A stretch of 64,000 nt of DNA from Callaeas wilsoni (taxonomy: Eukaryota; Chordata; Aves; Passeriformes; Callaeidae). Position numbers and translations under genes: made by a program. Under the pieces are notes generated by a model that saw only the letters and a program-made list of their open reading frames with translations, was not told the origin of the DNA and did not search any database. Of the stretch, positions 37,054 to 52,000 are shown one piece after another (position 1 is the first letter of the stretch; every line of letters starts with the position of its first letter). The stretch covers positions 1 through 64,000 of the forward strand of contig VWPU01002121.1 in NCBI GenBank assembly GCA_013398955.1, written 5' to 3'.

Positions 37054-40000
37054 CTGAAGCGAAAGTAAAGCTTTAGAAGAGAAAGGGCCATCAAACTGCT
37101 CGACATCTTCTGGGGTACAAAGGAACTGCCACCATGCCCGTGCTGCACTGCTGGCTGTCCTGCCTGCATCGGCCCCACGCCCAGCAGCAGGGTGCCCTGC
37201 GCGTCTCTCTCCCAGAGCCAGCATGTACCATGGTTTGTTAATACAGTCTCTAATTAAAGCATGCTGACACCACTAGGGACAGAGGAAAAGATGATGAGCT
37301 GCGGGTGAAACTTTGCTGATGGCTGGTAGAGCCTGCAGCTGTCCCCAGGCAGAAGGAGAGGGGCTGCACCAGCCCGAGCTGGTCATGAAAACAGCAGCTT
37401 CTTTCTGCAATGCATTTTAACAGAGCTTCAAGGACAAGTTTGTTCTGCTCTGGACAAAAACAAGTCTTTGAAGTGTTTTTGTGAGACGAAAACAATCTCA
37501 AAAATTCTGCTTTCAGATAAAAATGAGTCGATTTTCTATTAACTTCCTCAGCTCCTTGAGCCCAGACCTCCACCGTAGGCTCTTATATTTTACTTCGAAA
37601 CCCACCTGTTATTTCAAAAATGGACAGATTTGAGAGGAAACCTATATGCTGTCAGAATTACTCCAAGCTGCTGCACAAGAGCTGGCTGCCAAAAGGGATT
37701 CTTCTGGTTCAAAAATAATTCTGCTTGTTTGTTCTGAATTCTCCTGTTGTGTAAGTTGACTTCTCCAAATCTCAGCCTACCACAACTGCTTGACCCAAGT
37801 ACAGAGGAACAGCTAACCTCTGGGTACTGATGCTTCTTTTTTATTAATTACAGGGCATAGCTTTCTGAAGAAAAAACAGATTTATTCTTTTCCTACCTTT
37901 GAAACAGCTCGTTAACTTTACCTCAGCATTGTGCTCACATACTCAGGTAAGCTTCTAAATGTTTTAAAGCATCATCTATACCTCTCCCTGGGTATTTGGC
38001 TTCTCTAATTCTGCACTTGAGGAAGGAACTGGTTTCACAATTAAGATGTCTGTATCTTATATAAGAGTGATTGCTCAAGCTGACCATGTCTGCAGACTGT
38101 TGGGATATCCAGAGAACCACTGCACCAATCCAGATTGACTCGGACCATTTTGACAAAAACCTCTTTACAGTCAATTTTCCTTGCTCTCTGTGAAAGCAGG
38201 AACAGGAGCATGTTCACTGGCCCCAGTCTCATTTCCCTTCTTTTGTCATTTTCTGTTCCTCTGCCAGCAGCATTTCTGAGCATCAGACTTATTTTTATAT
38301 TCACCCAAGACTTCTGCCAAAGCCTGAATAGAAGCAGAAGCAGCAGTTACTACGCTTTGGAGCTAATTTCTGAAAAAAAGTCCTGAAACCACTAGATTTC
38401 TCACCAGAGCTTCTTCAAGCACAACCTACTGTAGACCAACCCAGAGCTCTCCTACTGCACAGGGGGTCTTAAGCAGTTAAAGTTCAAACAGCTGAAGCCT
38501 CTTGGTGCCGGAGCAGCGCTGTCAGCAAGGACCACCAACCTAACAAACACTTTAGGGTTTGGCTGTGCCACTGACTTACACCACCAGAGTCTTCTGAGGT
38601 TATAGCACTTACACAGCAGACAACATAGCGAGGACTAAGCAGGTCCATTCTCTTATAGAATACATTAATTAGTTTTTGGTAGGAATACACATCTAGATCA
38701 GCTTACCTTGTAACTCTGTTGCATCTTTTTCCAGCTCTTCTGTAGTTGTTTCTTCAGGTTTCTCCAACTCAGCAGTCCCTGGCTTCCCATCTATGGTATC
38801 AGTCTTAATAGTACCAAGGTTTACCAAAAGCTGCATGACATCAAACTTCTCAGAAACCGCAATATTCTCCAGCACTTTAAGGCATTTAAATGATTTAAGT
38901 TCACTCACGTTTTCCTCAAGAAAGAGGAGGTAAAGGCTTAAGTCATCAAAATGCTTTGACTTAAGTTTCAGAACATCGAAAGTTGGCAAGATTTCATACA
39001 CTTTGAGAATACCTGAATTCCACCTCCATGGAACAAACATTGCATAAACTACTAGGGGCATCACCAGGAGATAGACTATCAGGTTAATATAGCTGAGTAC
39101 CTTGAAGACACCAACAGCAATAAGCTTGCACTGAACCACTTCCGGAACAGTTGTGTCATTCTTTAGGATCCCAGTTTTGATAGTGCACAGAAACTCATCA
39201 CTCAAAGAGGAGAGACTAATGTAGTAGCCCAGATAGAGGCATGCAATGAAAATAATCACTAGTGTGAGCAAACGGCACGTAATGTATTTAATTATTAAGC
39301 ACTTGGAATTCTTTTTCGTCTTCAGGTACTGCTCCACAATTGGGTATTTAAAGTAGCTTTCAGATATTTCCCACAAACTGAAAAAGAGAGAAAAAAACAT
39401 CAAATCATATAGATCAGATGCTGCAGCATTCACCTACTTCTAATGTCAACAAAACCTAGTACTCTAAAAGAGATACAAGTGTGGATGCTGAAATGCTGTT
39501 AGCAGGGAAATTTTCTCTTCTTACATTCATTCTGTGAGAACTTTTCCTTTGCTGTGTAAGCTATGCAAACAATAGATAGGGTTTTTGTAAATAGCATTCA
39601 TATCTGGTATCTTCTGACCTTGTGTACACTGTATTAGGAAAAAACATTTCTAAGTGGGTGTCTGAGACTTTGACCAATCACCCTAGGAGAAGTGTGAACA
39701 CTGTTCAATTGCTTTATGGAACTAGAATATATAAATGGTATTGTAAATTTAATAAATAATTCATTCCTCGCTCTGGACTCCTGCCTCGCTGCATCTCTGA
39801 ACCCCTGCTTGGAAGCCCACAATACAAGATTGGAAACCTTCTTAAAATCATAGAATCACAATATGGTTTGCATTAGAAGGGTTCTTTAAATATCATCTAT
39901 TTCCAACCAATCCCTGTGTTCTGCCATGGACAGGGACACCTTCCACTAGACCAGGTTGCTCAAAGCCCCACCTAACCTCGCCCTGAGCACTTCCAGAGAT

Positions 40001-43000
40001 GGGGCATCCACAACTTCCCTAGGCAACCTGTGCCAGCCTCACCATCCTCACAGGGTAGAATTTTTTCCCAATGCCTAATCTGAATCTACTTTCTTTCAAT
40101 TTATAGCCATTCCCCCTTGTTCTGTCACTACATGACCCTCTAAAAACGCCCTCTCCAGTTTTTTTGTATATCCTTTTTAGGTACTGGAAGGTGCTTTAAG
40201 GTCTCCCTGGACCCTTCTCGTCTTCAGGCTGAACAACCCCAGCTTTCTCAGCCTGTATTTGTAGGAGAGGTGTTCCATCCCTCTAACCTTTTTGATAATC
40301 CTCCTGTGAACCCACTCCAGCATGTTCACATCCTCTTATTGAGGTAAATCAAAGTTAGTTTTATGGAAGTCAATAGAAAATCAATAGAATAGCAGATAAA
40401 TGAAAAATATCAACACTCTAATACAGAAAAGTTGCTTAAGAAACAAAAGAGTTCAAACACTGGAAAACAGAAAAAAAAGTATAGCACTCATGGCAACAAA
40501 ATATTGTTTTTTCCAGTACAAAACAGGTGCAGTAAGCAAATCCATGCGGAAAAGCAGAGTCCCCAAGCACTTGTTCAATAATAGAACACTAGAAGGCTTT
40601 TTACTTGTCAAGACCTAACTCCACATTTCAAAGAAGAGACCTAAGTCCCCACTGCACTACCTGTAAGCCCACATACAGAGAGAAACAGGTACCCTGACCT
40701 AGAAGAAAGCAGGAACTGGATCTGGTTGGAACAGTGCACCAACTTGATCAGAGGGGGAGGCGGTCGCTTTTGTGGGTTTTGACGTTTGTGGGTTTTTATC
40801 ATGTTTTTGATCAGAAGCTTCTGCAGACCTAGATCTTAAAGAACAGGAGATGACAAGTAACTTGACAGCATGCAAGCGACTGTCAAGAACATTGAGAACT
40901 GAGGACTGCAGTATCTCTCTTCTCACACTGTGGGCCAAACTACTTAACACCTACTGTGGCTAAAGAAATCGGAACATCTCAGGTAATAAGTAATCTGAAG
41001 AGCTCATTACATGTTTTCTTTGAAAAAAGAAAATGGTAAGTTCCAGCTCCAAGTGCCAAAGTAATCATTTCAGATATCTTCCTTTTTTTAAACCAAATTT
41101 AAAACTGTGTCAGGTCACCATTCAAATCTTTGCAATAAATTTCTAAGTGAGTAGAAATGTCACAAAATCTGTTATGAACTTGAAGAAAAGAGCAGAGAAA
41201 GCCAAGCCCCAACATCTTACCTCTGTGTCAAGTTCTCATTAGCAGCTGGAATCAAGTCAGTAGGGTCCTTAGGGTCTCCACTTCGAATGCTATTAGCAGC
41301 TTTGATTGCCCTGTTATAGGCTTTGTCAAGTTCTTCCATAATAAATTTCAGGTCTGAGGAAAGGTGAGGTGCTGCAGTGAAGCGCCAGAACAAACATGGT
41401 AGATACAGCAGGATAGCAACAAGCAGAAGGATGTATGGGAAGAACTGCAGGGAGAAAAAAACCCTGATTAGGCTTTACCTGCATAAGAAATAAGTCAGCC
41501 AATCACCATCATTCTCCATAAGTATTAGGTTTCCTACAGGCCTATTAAATCCCTATAATTTTATTTAAATCCTTCTAGTAAAACCCAATTTTGTGATTAT
41601 CTGGGATAAGTAGGGAAGCAAAATCTCTTTTCAGACAGCTCCAGTAACCTTGCTGCTGCTGCTTAGAGCTTCCCCCCATCGAAGGAAAAAAAAAGCACAC
41701 AGAATAAAGGTGTCGTGATCCTGATAACATTTTCAATCCTGATAACAATTTCTGCATATTCAGAACTGCTGGAGCTGACATTGAGAAAGACAGCATTAAC
41801 CTGGGGAAAAACATATATCAAAGCAAAGCAGCTATCAGAGAGACTGACTGAAAGAAGAGGATACTGCCACCTAACTCTCCGTCCCTGATGTGCCCCTGAT
41901 GTGTCACCACTGTTCATAGCAACTAAAACACTCCAAACACCAGCAAAATCTCTCCTGCTTTCCATCAGTTGTCAGGAGGTTAATGAACAGAGCTGCTACA
42001 GTTCTGCCTCTGCCTGCAAACACACATTTGTTCAGAGTGCATGACGTCCAGTGACTGTAAAGGATGTAAGCGTGGCTGTAATATACCAGGGTATTTAAAA
42101 ATTTTCAGATATCACCTAAATGGAAACCAACACACAGCATCAGAATGGTCTGCTGCTAATGCAGCACTGAGAAGTCAGCCCTTACATGGTCACAACTGCT
42201 TAGGGAAAGGGCTGAGGCAGGTATAAAATACAAGTTCGAAGTTTTTCCATCTTTCTTCTATTCATCAACAAGTGACTTTTGTCATGCAATTTTAAATCTA
42301 ATTCCTTCCAGCTGCAGGAAAGATGGTGTTTTCTACCTACTCTGATATTATATTCACACATAACATTACCCTCACAGAGACATGATGTAAGACCTGGTTA
42401 GACAAGCAGTTTGTTAACAAAATGTACTGCAAATCTGGCCAACCTCTACTTCATGACATTCAGCATTTGATTGCAAACACAACTAAAATCCAGCATCAGT
42501 TCCTAAGGAAGTTTAAATTAGTTGAACAAATATGAAACAGATGTAAGACATCACAAGTGTTACAGCCATGTGCCCACGCACATTCATTGGCAAAGCCAGT
42601 GGAGATTTTTAGAGGAAGCTTGAACTGAAGTCATTAATCACTGCAAGTGGAAAAGCTACATGTACATTTGCAGGTATTTAACAAGATGAAAATGTAGACC
42701 TAACATTACTATGTTAACTTGTGTTTGCATTTATCAAGAGAGATCAAAGTTTTGTATGCACAAAGTAAGTAATTTGATGTTATGGAACATTTTATTCAGG
42801 AAAATTACTTCTAATATCACCTACCATTAAAGCAAAATCCTGTGTTATTATTGGCAGTAGGAATGCATATGATGTATTAGACCTTAAATGACTGACTTCC
42901 CCTAGCCACAGCAGCCCGTAAACACTGTGCAGAGCTCTGCCCTCACTACTGCCTCTCCTTCCCCTTTTTATCTGTTCCACACAACAGATAACGTCAGATC

Positions 43001-46000
43001 ATCTTCCTTCTTCCAGGTCCAGCCTTTCCAATTGAGATGCAAAGCCTTGGCATGTCCAACGTGTTTTGGACATCTCATCAACAGCACAGGAATTTGGTCT
43101 TTTTATTTATCACTGTGGACAATGCCACCAGGTCTGAGCCCTGATGCCTTGGTTTACCCAAAACTTCATGGTTTCATGTCCAGGCTCTATCAGTCCTCTG
43201 AATTCTGTATTATGTAGAAATAGAAATGATCTGTCTTTGAATCCACCTTAAACTTAGCTAAGTTCCTCTAAGCTGCTGCAACACATTTTCCATAGGTCTT
43301 AACAAATGCTTAAGATTGCCTGTATAGCTGCAAAGCCTGTTTGACTTCACCTACACCTGTGTCATACACCTCTGAGCCACCTTCCACTGGTGCCAGGTGG
43401 GGAAGGAAACAACAGACACATCTGATTTAGTAAGGAGCAACCAAAACTCTTTACATTGGTTTATACCGCTTGGCTTTAGTACTAATTTTGAATTTTACAG
43501 GCATAAGAAGATTTATTAATTCCCTTTCTGACCCTCAAAACTGGAAATGCTATAAGCAGTATCCCATAAAATCCAAGAGATCTCTTTACCCCAAGTCCTA
43601 CAAGACGTGGTAAGAGGCGAGATAGTTGTCACACTGAAGTTACAGCCCCAAACCTCCAGTCTCCATTTCTTCCTTTATAACTTAAGAGAATTCTGCACTT
43701 GTGTAGCACATTGGCATCAGCCCTCTTGCTCTGTCCCAGATGTCCTCCAATGTTCCCCTCTAGCCTGCCTCATTAGGCTGTTGCCTTAAAAAAAACAGCC
43801 TCTGCCATCTTGCCTTGCACCTCCTCCTCTCCCCAACTCCTTCACCACTGCCTCCTCACCTAGAAGCATCACACTGCTGGGGGAAAGGCACATCTGCTAT
43901 GCATTTGCTGGGCTTCCCCTTGCCAGGCTCTCATCATTCCCAAAGCTGCAGCTTGTGGCAGCATAAGTAAACACTATGCAATTCTTTTCGGAATAGTCTC
44001 AAAACCAGAGCAGCAACATGATCATTAGTGTAGCTCTTTTTGTTTGCTAACAAAAGTCTGTATTCGCCACCTCTTCCACAGCATTTGATGCACAACTCCA
44101 TCCTTCTCAGATCCTGGCTTTTTTAAAAATGAAAGACACACTTGTTCTATTTGTTAACAGTAGGCTTAGATAACCAGCAAACTGTTTTGAATCATTAAAA
44201 TTTAAGGTTGTGAATGACAGGCAGAAGTGAAAATGCAAAGTCATCTGGCATGAGTCCTAGGTTTCGGAGTGACAGACTTGGCTTGTCCAGCTCATCTAAC
44301 TACATTCGACAGTCAGACATAATGGCTTCCCGTTTTAAGAAGAGGACTCTGTGGTATCCGTGCACAGACGACCATGTGCCATCTGCCTTTCTTTTATGGT
44401 TTATTTGCTCCCAAGGCACTGAACACACAAGGAGGAAATGCTACTTCAGTCTTGGGTAGTTTGTAGCACTGAAGTAGAAGGAAGTGTCACTGATCCCAAG
44501 AACTGTATGGTCAAGGGTATGCCAGAGACAGATACTGGCCTAGAAGTAAAACTCAGTTTTTCCTTTGCTGTGTAGTTACCAAGTTCTTTTTTGACATATT
44601 CAGTATGAGACTGACAAAATGAGTGGTGTGTGCAGCAGGGACTCAAACTGCAGTACCCTGTATGTTTTCTGCTAAGTATTGCTGAGCTCCTGAAAGCTAA
44701 GGATGATGGAAGCAGGCTCTCCTGCCTTGCTTGGCCCTTAGTCTGATGGCACACTGGGGGGGACAGCAGGCTCCCAAGGAAGCAGAGCACTTGGAAGGCA
44801 AGAGGCTGCCTCTTCTTCTGTACTGCTGCAGGTCATGTCACCTGACAAGCCTTTGAGCCCTGTGCACATTCCAGGCTGGTTAAGTCAATTTGTCAGTACT
44901 CAGCTACTGTTCAACAAGGACATGTGCATGGGTATAGAAGAAGAGGTGTTTGAGCAGTCCATTTGCAGAAGCACGTAAGGTGTTGGAATCACAAAACTGT
45001 CTTTCAAAGATGCATAAGCACTCTCCTGAAGGTGAAAGATAAAATCAGACTAAAGCACTAAACAGTCTGTCATCACCAGCTTCAACTGTGCTAAGATGAA
45101 GTAAATACACAGCAAATAAGTTAAAAGGGCATTTTAAATAACTGCTTTATAACATCAAATATGCTTTTATCATGCAAAAAAATATAGCTGGAACTGGTTG
45201 GAGTGACGCAAAAAGCATTTTCAAGGACCTAATCTACAGAAAGCTTGCCAGGGTCTGGATAAATATGGCTGGAAGATGAAAATAACTTTAATGGTATTTA
45301 GAAAACAACAGCTTTCTAATTTTACTGCATCTTCAGTCCTTATTTCCTCTGGGCAAACACTATACAAGTGACTGAAAGCATTCTGACTTTCACCTACCTG
45401 ACCATGGTCAAAGAGTAATTTGAAGTACAATAGCACAAAACTTTAGCTGCACAGGTCTGGATAACAGCTTTGAGAAAATTAATTGGCAGACAATACTCAA
45501 CAAAGAATGAAGCACTGAAGTGCCTTCACTCACTTGACATTAAAATACATGAACATGGTGAGATGTCTCTGTCTTCAGTCCCAATTTTGGAAAGAGCCCA
45601 AGCAAAGGCACTAGTCCCCAGACAGCCTAATGACAGCAATTACGTGTTTCCAGAAGCAAAGGCATTAAACTCCCTCTGGATATGACCCTATTCTTGTTTG
45701 CAGCAATGGGAGGTGTCTCACTAGTGTTCAGCAGAAACAGCTATAAATGACTGATCATTCTGACTGAGATCCTATCCTGTCTCCAAACGTACAAGTGAAT
45801 CTCAAACCCTACGTGACCTTTATCCCACCTGTTACATACTTTCTGTTTCGATATAGCTTCAAAACTGCTTCTCCAGTTTCAATTAGCTTAAGCCATGATC
45901 ACCAGTGGAGCCAATGATGGCTGTATCCAGTTTATTCTGGACTTTGGAGGACAGATGGTAATGTGGTAGTCAAGGGCTGCCTGGAACAGTGACCCAGACC

Positions 46001-49000
46001 TCCTGCTGGTGCACACAAGTCAATCATCACACTCTGTAAGCAGTGGGCAGCCCAGGGCCTGTTAAGGTTTCCTGCACGGCTGCAGGCTGCATGCCAGGTT
46101 CTCCCCTTGAGCAGGGATACCTCTCGAGGTTACTCCTCAAGGCTGAGAGATTCCTTGCTGTAACACACTGTCTCTAAGTGATTAATAGCATGCTAAGCCT
46201 TGAAATCTTAGCTAAGTGGTAGAAAGGGTTGACAGTGCACATATAATCCTTTAGACATAAACTGTTGACAAGTCTGGGACTAAATTTGAGCCTAGCCACA
46301 CCTGAAGTCCCCTCTGAGAAGTTTAGAATACAAAGGAGTCCTTTCTGAACCTCATGACTCAACAGGAGGGTCTCCCTAACAATTCTCATTCTATCCTCAA
46401 TGCACTACCTTATGAAGTGTATCTTCCCACCAAATCTTGTTAAACCACTGTCACATTTACCATTGAACTGTGTTAACTCACTGTTTTATATCAACGCATT
46501 GTTGCTTCTCTCTTATGAGTGAAGTGGATGACTCCATATGCAACAGATTGAAGTAGCTCTAAGACTACACTTTCAAAGAATTATTTATACATACATCTGC
46601 ATATGGGTTTCCTTGCTCTGACAGCCCTTAATCTCTCTGGGTAGGGTTTACAGGTGAAGCATGAGGAGCCCTGAGTCAACTAAGAAATTGTACAAACCAT
46701 GAGTAACTAGAACCAGGTAACAATCATGATTATAACTGTACCATCAATATAATAAATAACCTCAAGGTTTGTTTTGGTGTATTCACAGACAAGTGATACA
46801 AAGAACAACTCAAGGGTTCGCGGTAAATCTTAAGGGAATTAAACTTGAATGGAAAATCCCTTAAGAAAACAGAGGCAACAAAAGAGTGAAACCTGACCAG
46901 AGTAAGTTCCATCAATGACAAACCTGAAGAGGATTCTTGTTGGAGGACACAACTTTATAATCATTTTGACAGCTCTTTCACAAAGAAGAGGAAATCTTAG
47001 CATTAAACTAAGAATGCAGGCAGGACCACAGTCTCTTCCTTATATCTATCTATCTGCAGGTATTTTGTTTATTGAATTGTGCATTTTAGTACACAACTCA
47101 TTTTGCTTCCTGCTAAGTGTTACCCAGTGTGAAGAGTTTCCGGGATCACTGGAAATTTCAGAACTCCTGTTCTCCATGGAGAGAGGTCCTGGGCACCCTC
47201 TAGGAGCGCACTGACCACTAGACAGTCAAGGAACTCAGAAGGCTGCAGTATGCTCCTCCTTAGTTTCCAAACTGATAAATTCAACCCCTGGGAGGGATGA
47301 CCTAGAGCAGAAAGGACAACCAGTAAAGGTGCCAAGCTTTGGGGAGTGCCCAGAACTGAAATATTTTACCGTTCAAAAAAACAAAAATCCCAGAGCAAAC
47401 CTGAACTCTGAAATAGGAGGGAGATAGTAAGGTTTCAGTTTTTGTGTAATGCAACCTGGGTTTGATAATCCTCCAGAGCAACCAGATACTGAGAATAAAA
47501 ACAGTGCAGGTTGCTCCAGCTTGGCTTCTTCACCAAAGAGCTACCTGCTCCTCCTTCCTCTCTGTACCACACTGAGCACTGCCCCAGGAGGCAGTACTTC
47601 TGACAGAGTACAGAGAGCATGCCACAAAGAAATCCGTCCATTTTAATCAGTAATGGGGCCTACAATCTCATTCCCCCAAAACCTTAATATAATGCCTCCT
47701 TAAGCATTTTTTATGGAGCCTTCCATGCCAGTACAGTGAGATACAAAGTGGGTTAGAGTTTTGGAAAGAACCTGAGATGTCCTGCAAATAAAAGCTCTGC
47801 TTCCCAGAAAGCAGGAAAAAAGTTTTAAGTGTTGTTTTAAGAAGAACTGGGCCTAATGATCCCTGCTGTCCCTCTGTGTGCATCCCTGTCCTTACACTGC
47901 AGAGTCAGGTCTCCCCTGACCTGAGCATAGGAAGTCTCCCTTTTCTCCTTAACATCACTGTGCTCCCAAAAGGCTCTGTTTCAGCCATTTTTAAAATTAT
48001 TATCTAGCCAAAATCTGCAGAGCAATGAGCTTGTACATACTTTGCAGTGCAAGGCTGGAGGGAGAACCCAAGTTTTCCTGCAGAAGTAATCCCAAGCCAA
48101 CCAGCAGTTGTTGGCCCTGGATGCGAAGAACAGCCTTCAGATACCAGAGTGGGAACCAAAGTTCACTGTTAAACAGCTGAACAGTGGCTGGTTAAAATGC
48201 CACTCCTTCCCTGTAAACTTGTAAAGCATGGAGGCTGATGAAAAACCAGAAGTATATCAGTTAATATCGACCTCTAAAGAGCGTCTGCAGCTCCCAATGT
48301 CTGGATCAGAAGGGTGGGTGGCTAATCATGGATCTAGGAGGCTAAGATGAGGCAGCAGCCTCTGCTACAGCCTCTGGCTCAGCTGTGCAGATGTACTTCC
48401 TGCAGACAGTCTGCACGGCATTTAGAAGGAAACATCATATACCATACATGTCATGGAGGAACTGTGGCAATTTCTGATACAGCACTAGTCAGCAAATCAA
48501 CATGGGTTGCATCATAAAAGTATGAGTGTTTAAGCTATTCGTGGCTGGCAAACAAGCAGACAGTGCTATCAGCAGGTGACTTATCACATGAAATTCAACA
48601 TAAAGAATTTGGGTAACAAGAGATCATTCCCTCAAGAGAAAGGGGCAGCAGACTATCCAGGTTTGCAGGTGGAGTTTCCAGCGATGCAAGCTACCTGCAC
48701 TGTGAGATGTTCCAGCAGCTTCGACTGGCCTCTGTCGAAGGTCTGGCTGAAGTGAAGGGGAGCCCTAACCGTGCAAGGAAGAGTTCAGGCTAGAATCCAA
48801 CAAGTCTGGCTTTAATATTCATGAAACATATGCCTACTGGGTCAAGGTTATCAGCAGAGCTAACTGGAGAAGCCAGCAGTAAATCCTCAAGTAATGATTT
48901 GAGTCAGCAAACAGATCAGAGACAGCCTTGAACAGTCTCTCAGAGAAGATAACACCAGATGACTGTAGAATAAAACCTGAGGCTCAGGATATAGGAGCAA

Positions 49001-52000
49001 AAGCCAGAAATACAGGTGCTGCAGGTCTCATACCTGAGCTCCCTCTAGCACCAGGTTCTCCTCCACTCTCAGATCCCAGGGGCTTATTTGCTGGGGCAAG
49101 TAATAAAAGAGCTGAGAAGGCAAGAACACAAGTTTGCAGAGCCCAACAGCATTTCTTACTTAGGCACCAGCACGGCTCAAGCAGGTCGAAGCAGCTCAAG
49201 CTGCCTCTCAAATTGAGTCAGCTCCAGGCATTGGTATGGCATTAACTCAGTGTGTAACTCCTGCCAAACCTCAGCTAACTGCTTTGGGCCAGCTCAAGTA
49301 TCTTAAAACCTACTGCACTTTTAATCCATAAAATAAGTCTCTTTCTGTGCATTCAATATGATGCTGCTTTACCTGAAGCAATGAAAGCCAGCTCACAGTT
49401 CGCCTGTGGACATGCAGAAGAGCACACTGAAGACAGGGGTTAAACCTACTGGTACCAGTGATTAATTTCACCTCTCCCAAAATGTCTATCTGCCACAAGT
49501 CTCTCTCCATGCACAACTGGCCAAGAGTAACACAATAAAAATATAAAATGTTTTTATTACCCTGTTTTCCTAAAATAAGCTTTTGATACAAGCATTAAGG
49601 CAGTTGTGTCCTGTATTCCAGTTTTAAAATAGTTCCTGGCTAAAGCCAGGTGAAGCATTCATTCCAGGGCAACACAGTAACATTAACATTATTCTTGTGT
49701 CAGATAACTGGTGACGCTTTATTTAAAAGCAGAAAATACATTCTCTAGTACTACCCTCTTTGGAAGTAAGGGAGAGAAAACATTCTAAAAATAGAGAGCC
49801 AAGTCAAAGGCAAGGACTACAGCAGAGCAGAGAAGCAAGAAAAGTGAGTTCTATGGGGGAATAACTTTGCCAGGAGATGGAGATCTATACATACTTTATG
49901 CAGCCACAGGGGTATGTTTTCTAAGTTGTTGTAGGATGGTTGCTTCTGCTGCACAGCTGCCCAGCAGTAGGAGTCCACATAAGCAGCTTGTCGCCAGGAG
50001 AAAGAGCTGGGTGCAAAACAGCTTATCTGAGCACCTGGGAAAACAAAGCAAAAAAGTTATTGCATCCTCAAAAGATTAAAAAAAAAAGAAGATAACAAGT
50101 TTAGGAAGAAAAGTGGACACTTAAGATGTTATGGTATCCAAAGTTACAAGGTTAAACGATCAGATGAAGCACAGCAGTTCTGCAGGGAGAGGGTCCTGAG
50201 CTCCCACAGCGCCCAAAGGCTGCAGTAACTCCATCTACAGATGTCTCCTAAGGGTTGGGACAGCGCATTAGAAGCACCTACCTTTTAGGTCTATTCCCGT
50301 TTTGTGGGGAATGTGACCTTAAAGACCTTTCTCACTTGCACTTAACTCAGGTTGGCCAAAGAGGAACTAACAGATACAAAGCGTGACCAGATCAGGCCTG
50401 AGGCAGCAAATGCCATGACATACCATTGTGTCACAATTTCCCAAAAGCACAGCCTACAGCTCACATGCCTATGGTAACAAGACCTCAAACACCATTCTCA
50501 CAGCCCAGCAGTCCTTGCAATGATGGAAGCGCAGGTTTTCCCAGGGTGCTGCCACTTCTGCCTCTGGGAGTGCAAATTATTTTGAGGGGTTCAAGTTATA
50601 CCTGTGAAAACAAGGATTTCCTCCTGTAATTTTTGGCACAGAAATTGTGGCAGAGGCACCTCCAAAGGATGCCAGACCCCTCCTCATCAGGACAGTGATA
50701 TACTGTGTACAAGATCATGCATAACACTCTCATTCCCATTTACTCCCAGGACCTCTCCAGCTGCTCAGGAGCTTCAAATTAAGATGAAGGCCCTAACTGA
50801 CAGCAAGAGCAGCTATCTGCCAGCCTTACGGTCAAATTCTGCTCTGACCAGTCCCAGGCAGCAGGTGACTCCTCCCACAGCATACCTCAGCCAGGAAGAG
50901 TGGTTATGGGACATGGAGAATCAGTGGCTCCTCAGGTAACGCCAGTAAAACAGGATGAGGGGGTTCAGCTTCCTTTCTGAAGCTTTGATAGCGAAAGCAA
51001 CCCCCCCAAGCACACATACATTTCCACCAGACTTTATCATAAATGTTGAAACAGGACAGTCATTTCACCAAATAATTACACAGAGTGGAGATGGCTCTTC
51101 CACGAACAATTCTTTTAAGAGCAACTTCCAACACTTTTATCAATATCAAAAGACCAACAGGGAGAAAATATTGCTATACTTTTTTTCCTTTAACATATTC
51201 ATCTAAGTTATGCTAATGGCATTGCTATGTGCTTTATTTATGTGTAATATAAGACTTTATCCTTTGTCCTGCCTTTTTGCTAGTTTGGTTTTCAGAGAAT
51301 AAGAACTTCTTTTGGAAAAGGAGCCAACTGTATTCGCCTTGTAAATTGTACAGCCTCTTTACAATGTAGCGTAGTCAAGGAGCTTTATGAATAAAAGCCT
51401 TTCCATATGAGTCACTATTATAATTATTTCTGGGGCTGTAGTATCATAAGGACATGGTTTGATCATCATGGTTTGACCTGTCACAAGCCTCCCTTATGGA
51501 AAACAAGTTACTGTTTATCAGAGCAGAGCTCATGTGATTTAGCAAAGTTGGCACCAGACAAGCACTTGCACTCCTCCAAGGCTTTGAGAGTTTTTGTTTT
51601 CCAGATGATTTCCATTAGTTGTGGAAACCCCAGCAATAATACATTGCAGAAAAAAAAAAAAAAGTGGGGGGTGGGAAAGAAAGCAAAGAAAAAAGCAGGC
51701 ATTTAATGTCTCCTCTCCACTGGATAGAGACTATTCGTGCCCTGCTCTCATCATTTAACCAATCTCCTGCTGGTGGCTGTGCCTAGTGTGGAGCAGCAAA
51801 CAAGTGACCCTTTCAAAGGAAGAGCAATGGAGTGTTCAGAAAGATGCTTTGTCTTATTCATGTTTGTGTATCCACAAAAAGAAACACACTCCATGTGTTC
51901 ATTCTCATTAACGGGTAGAACACCACTTAAAGTGATGGACTGTTGAAAAGGCAGGAGTGAGGAAAAAGGCAGGCTGGCCCCTTCTCCAAAACTAGTGATG

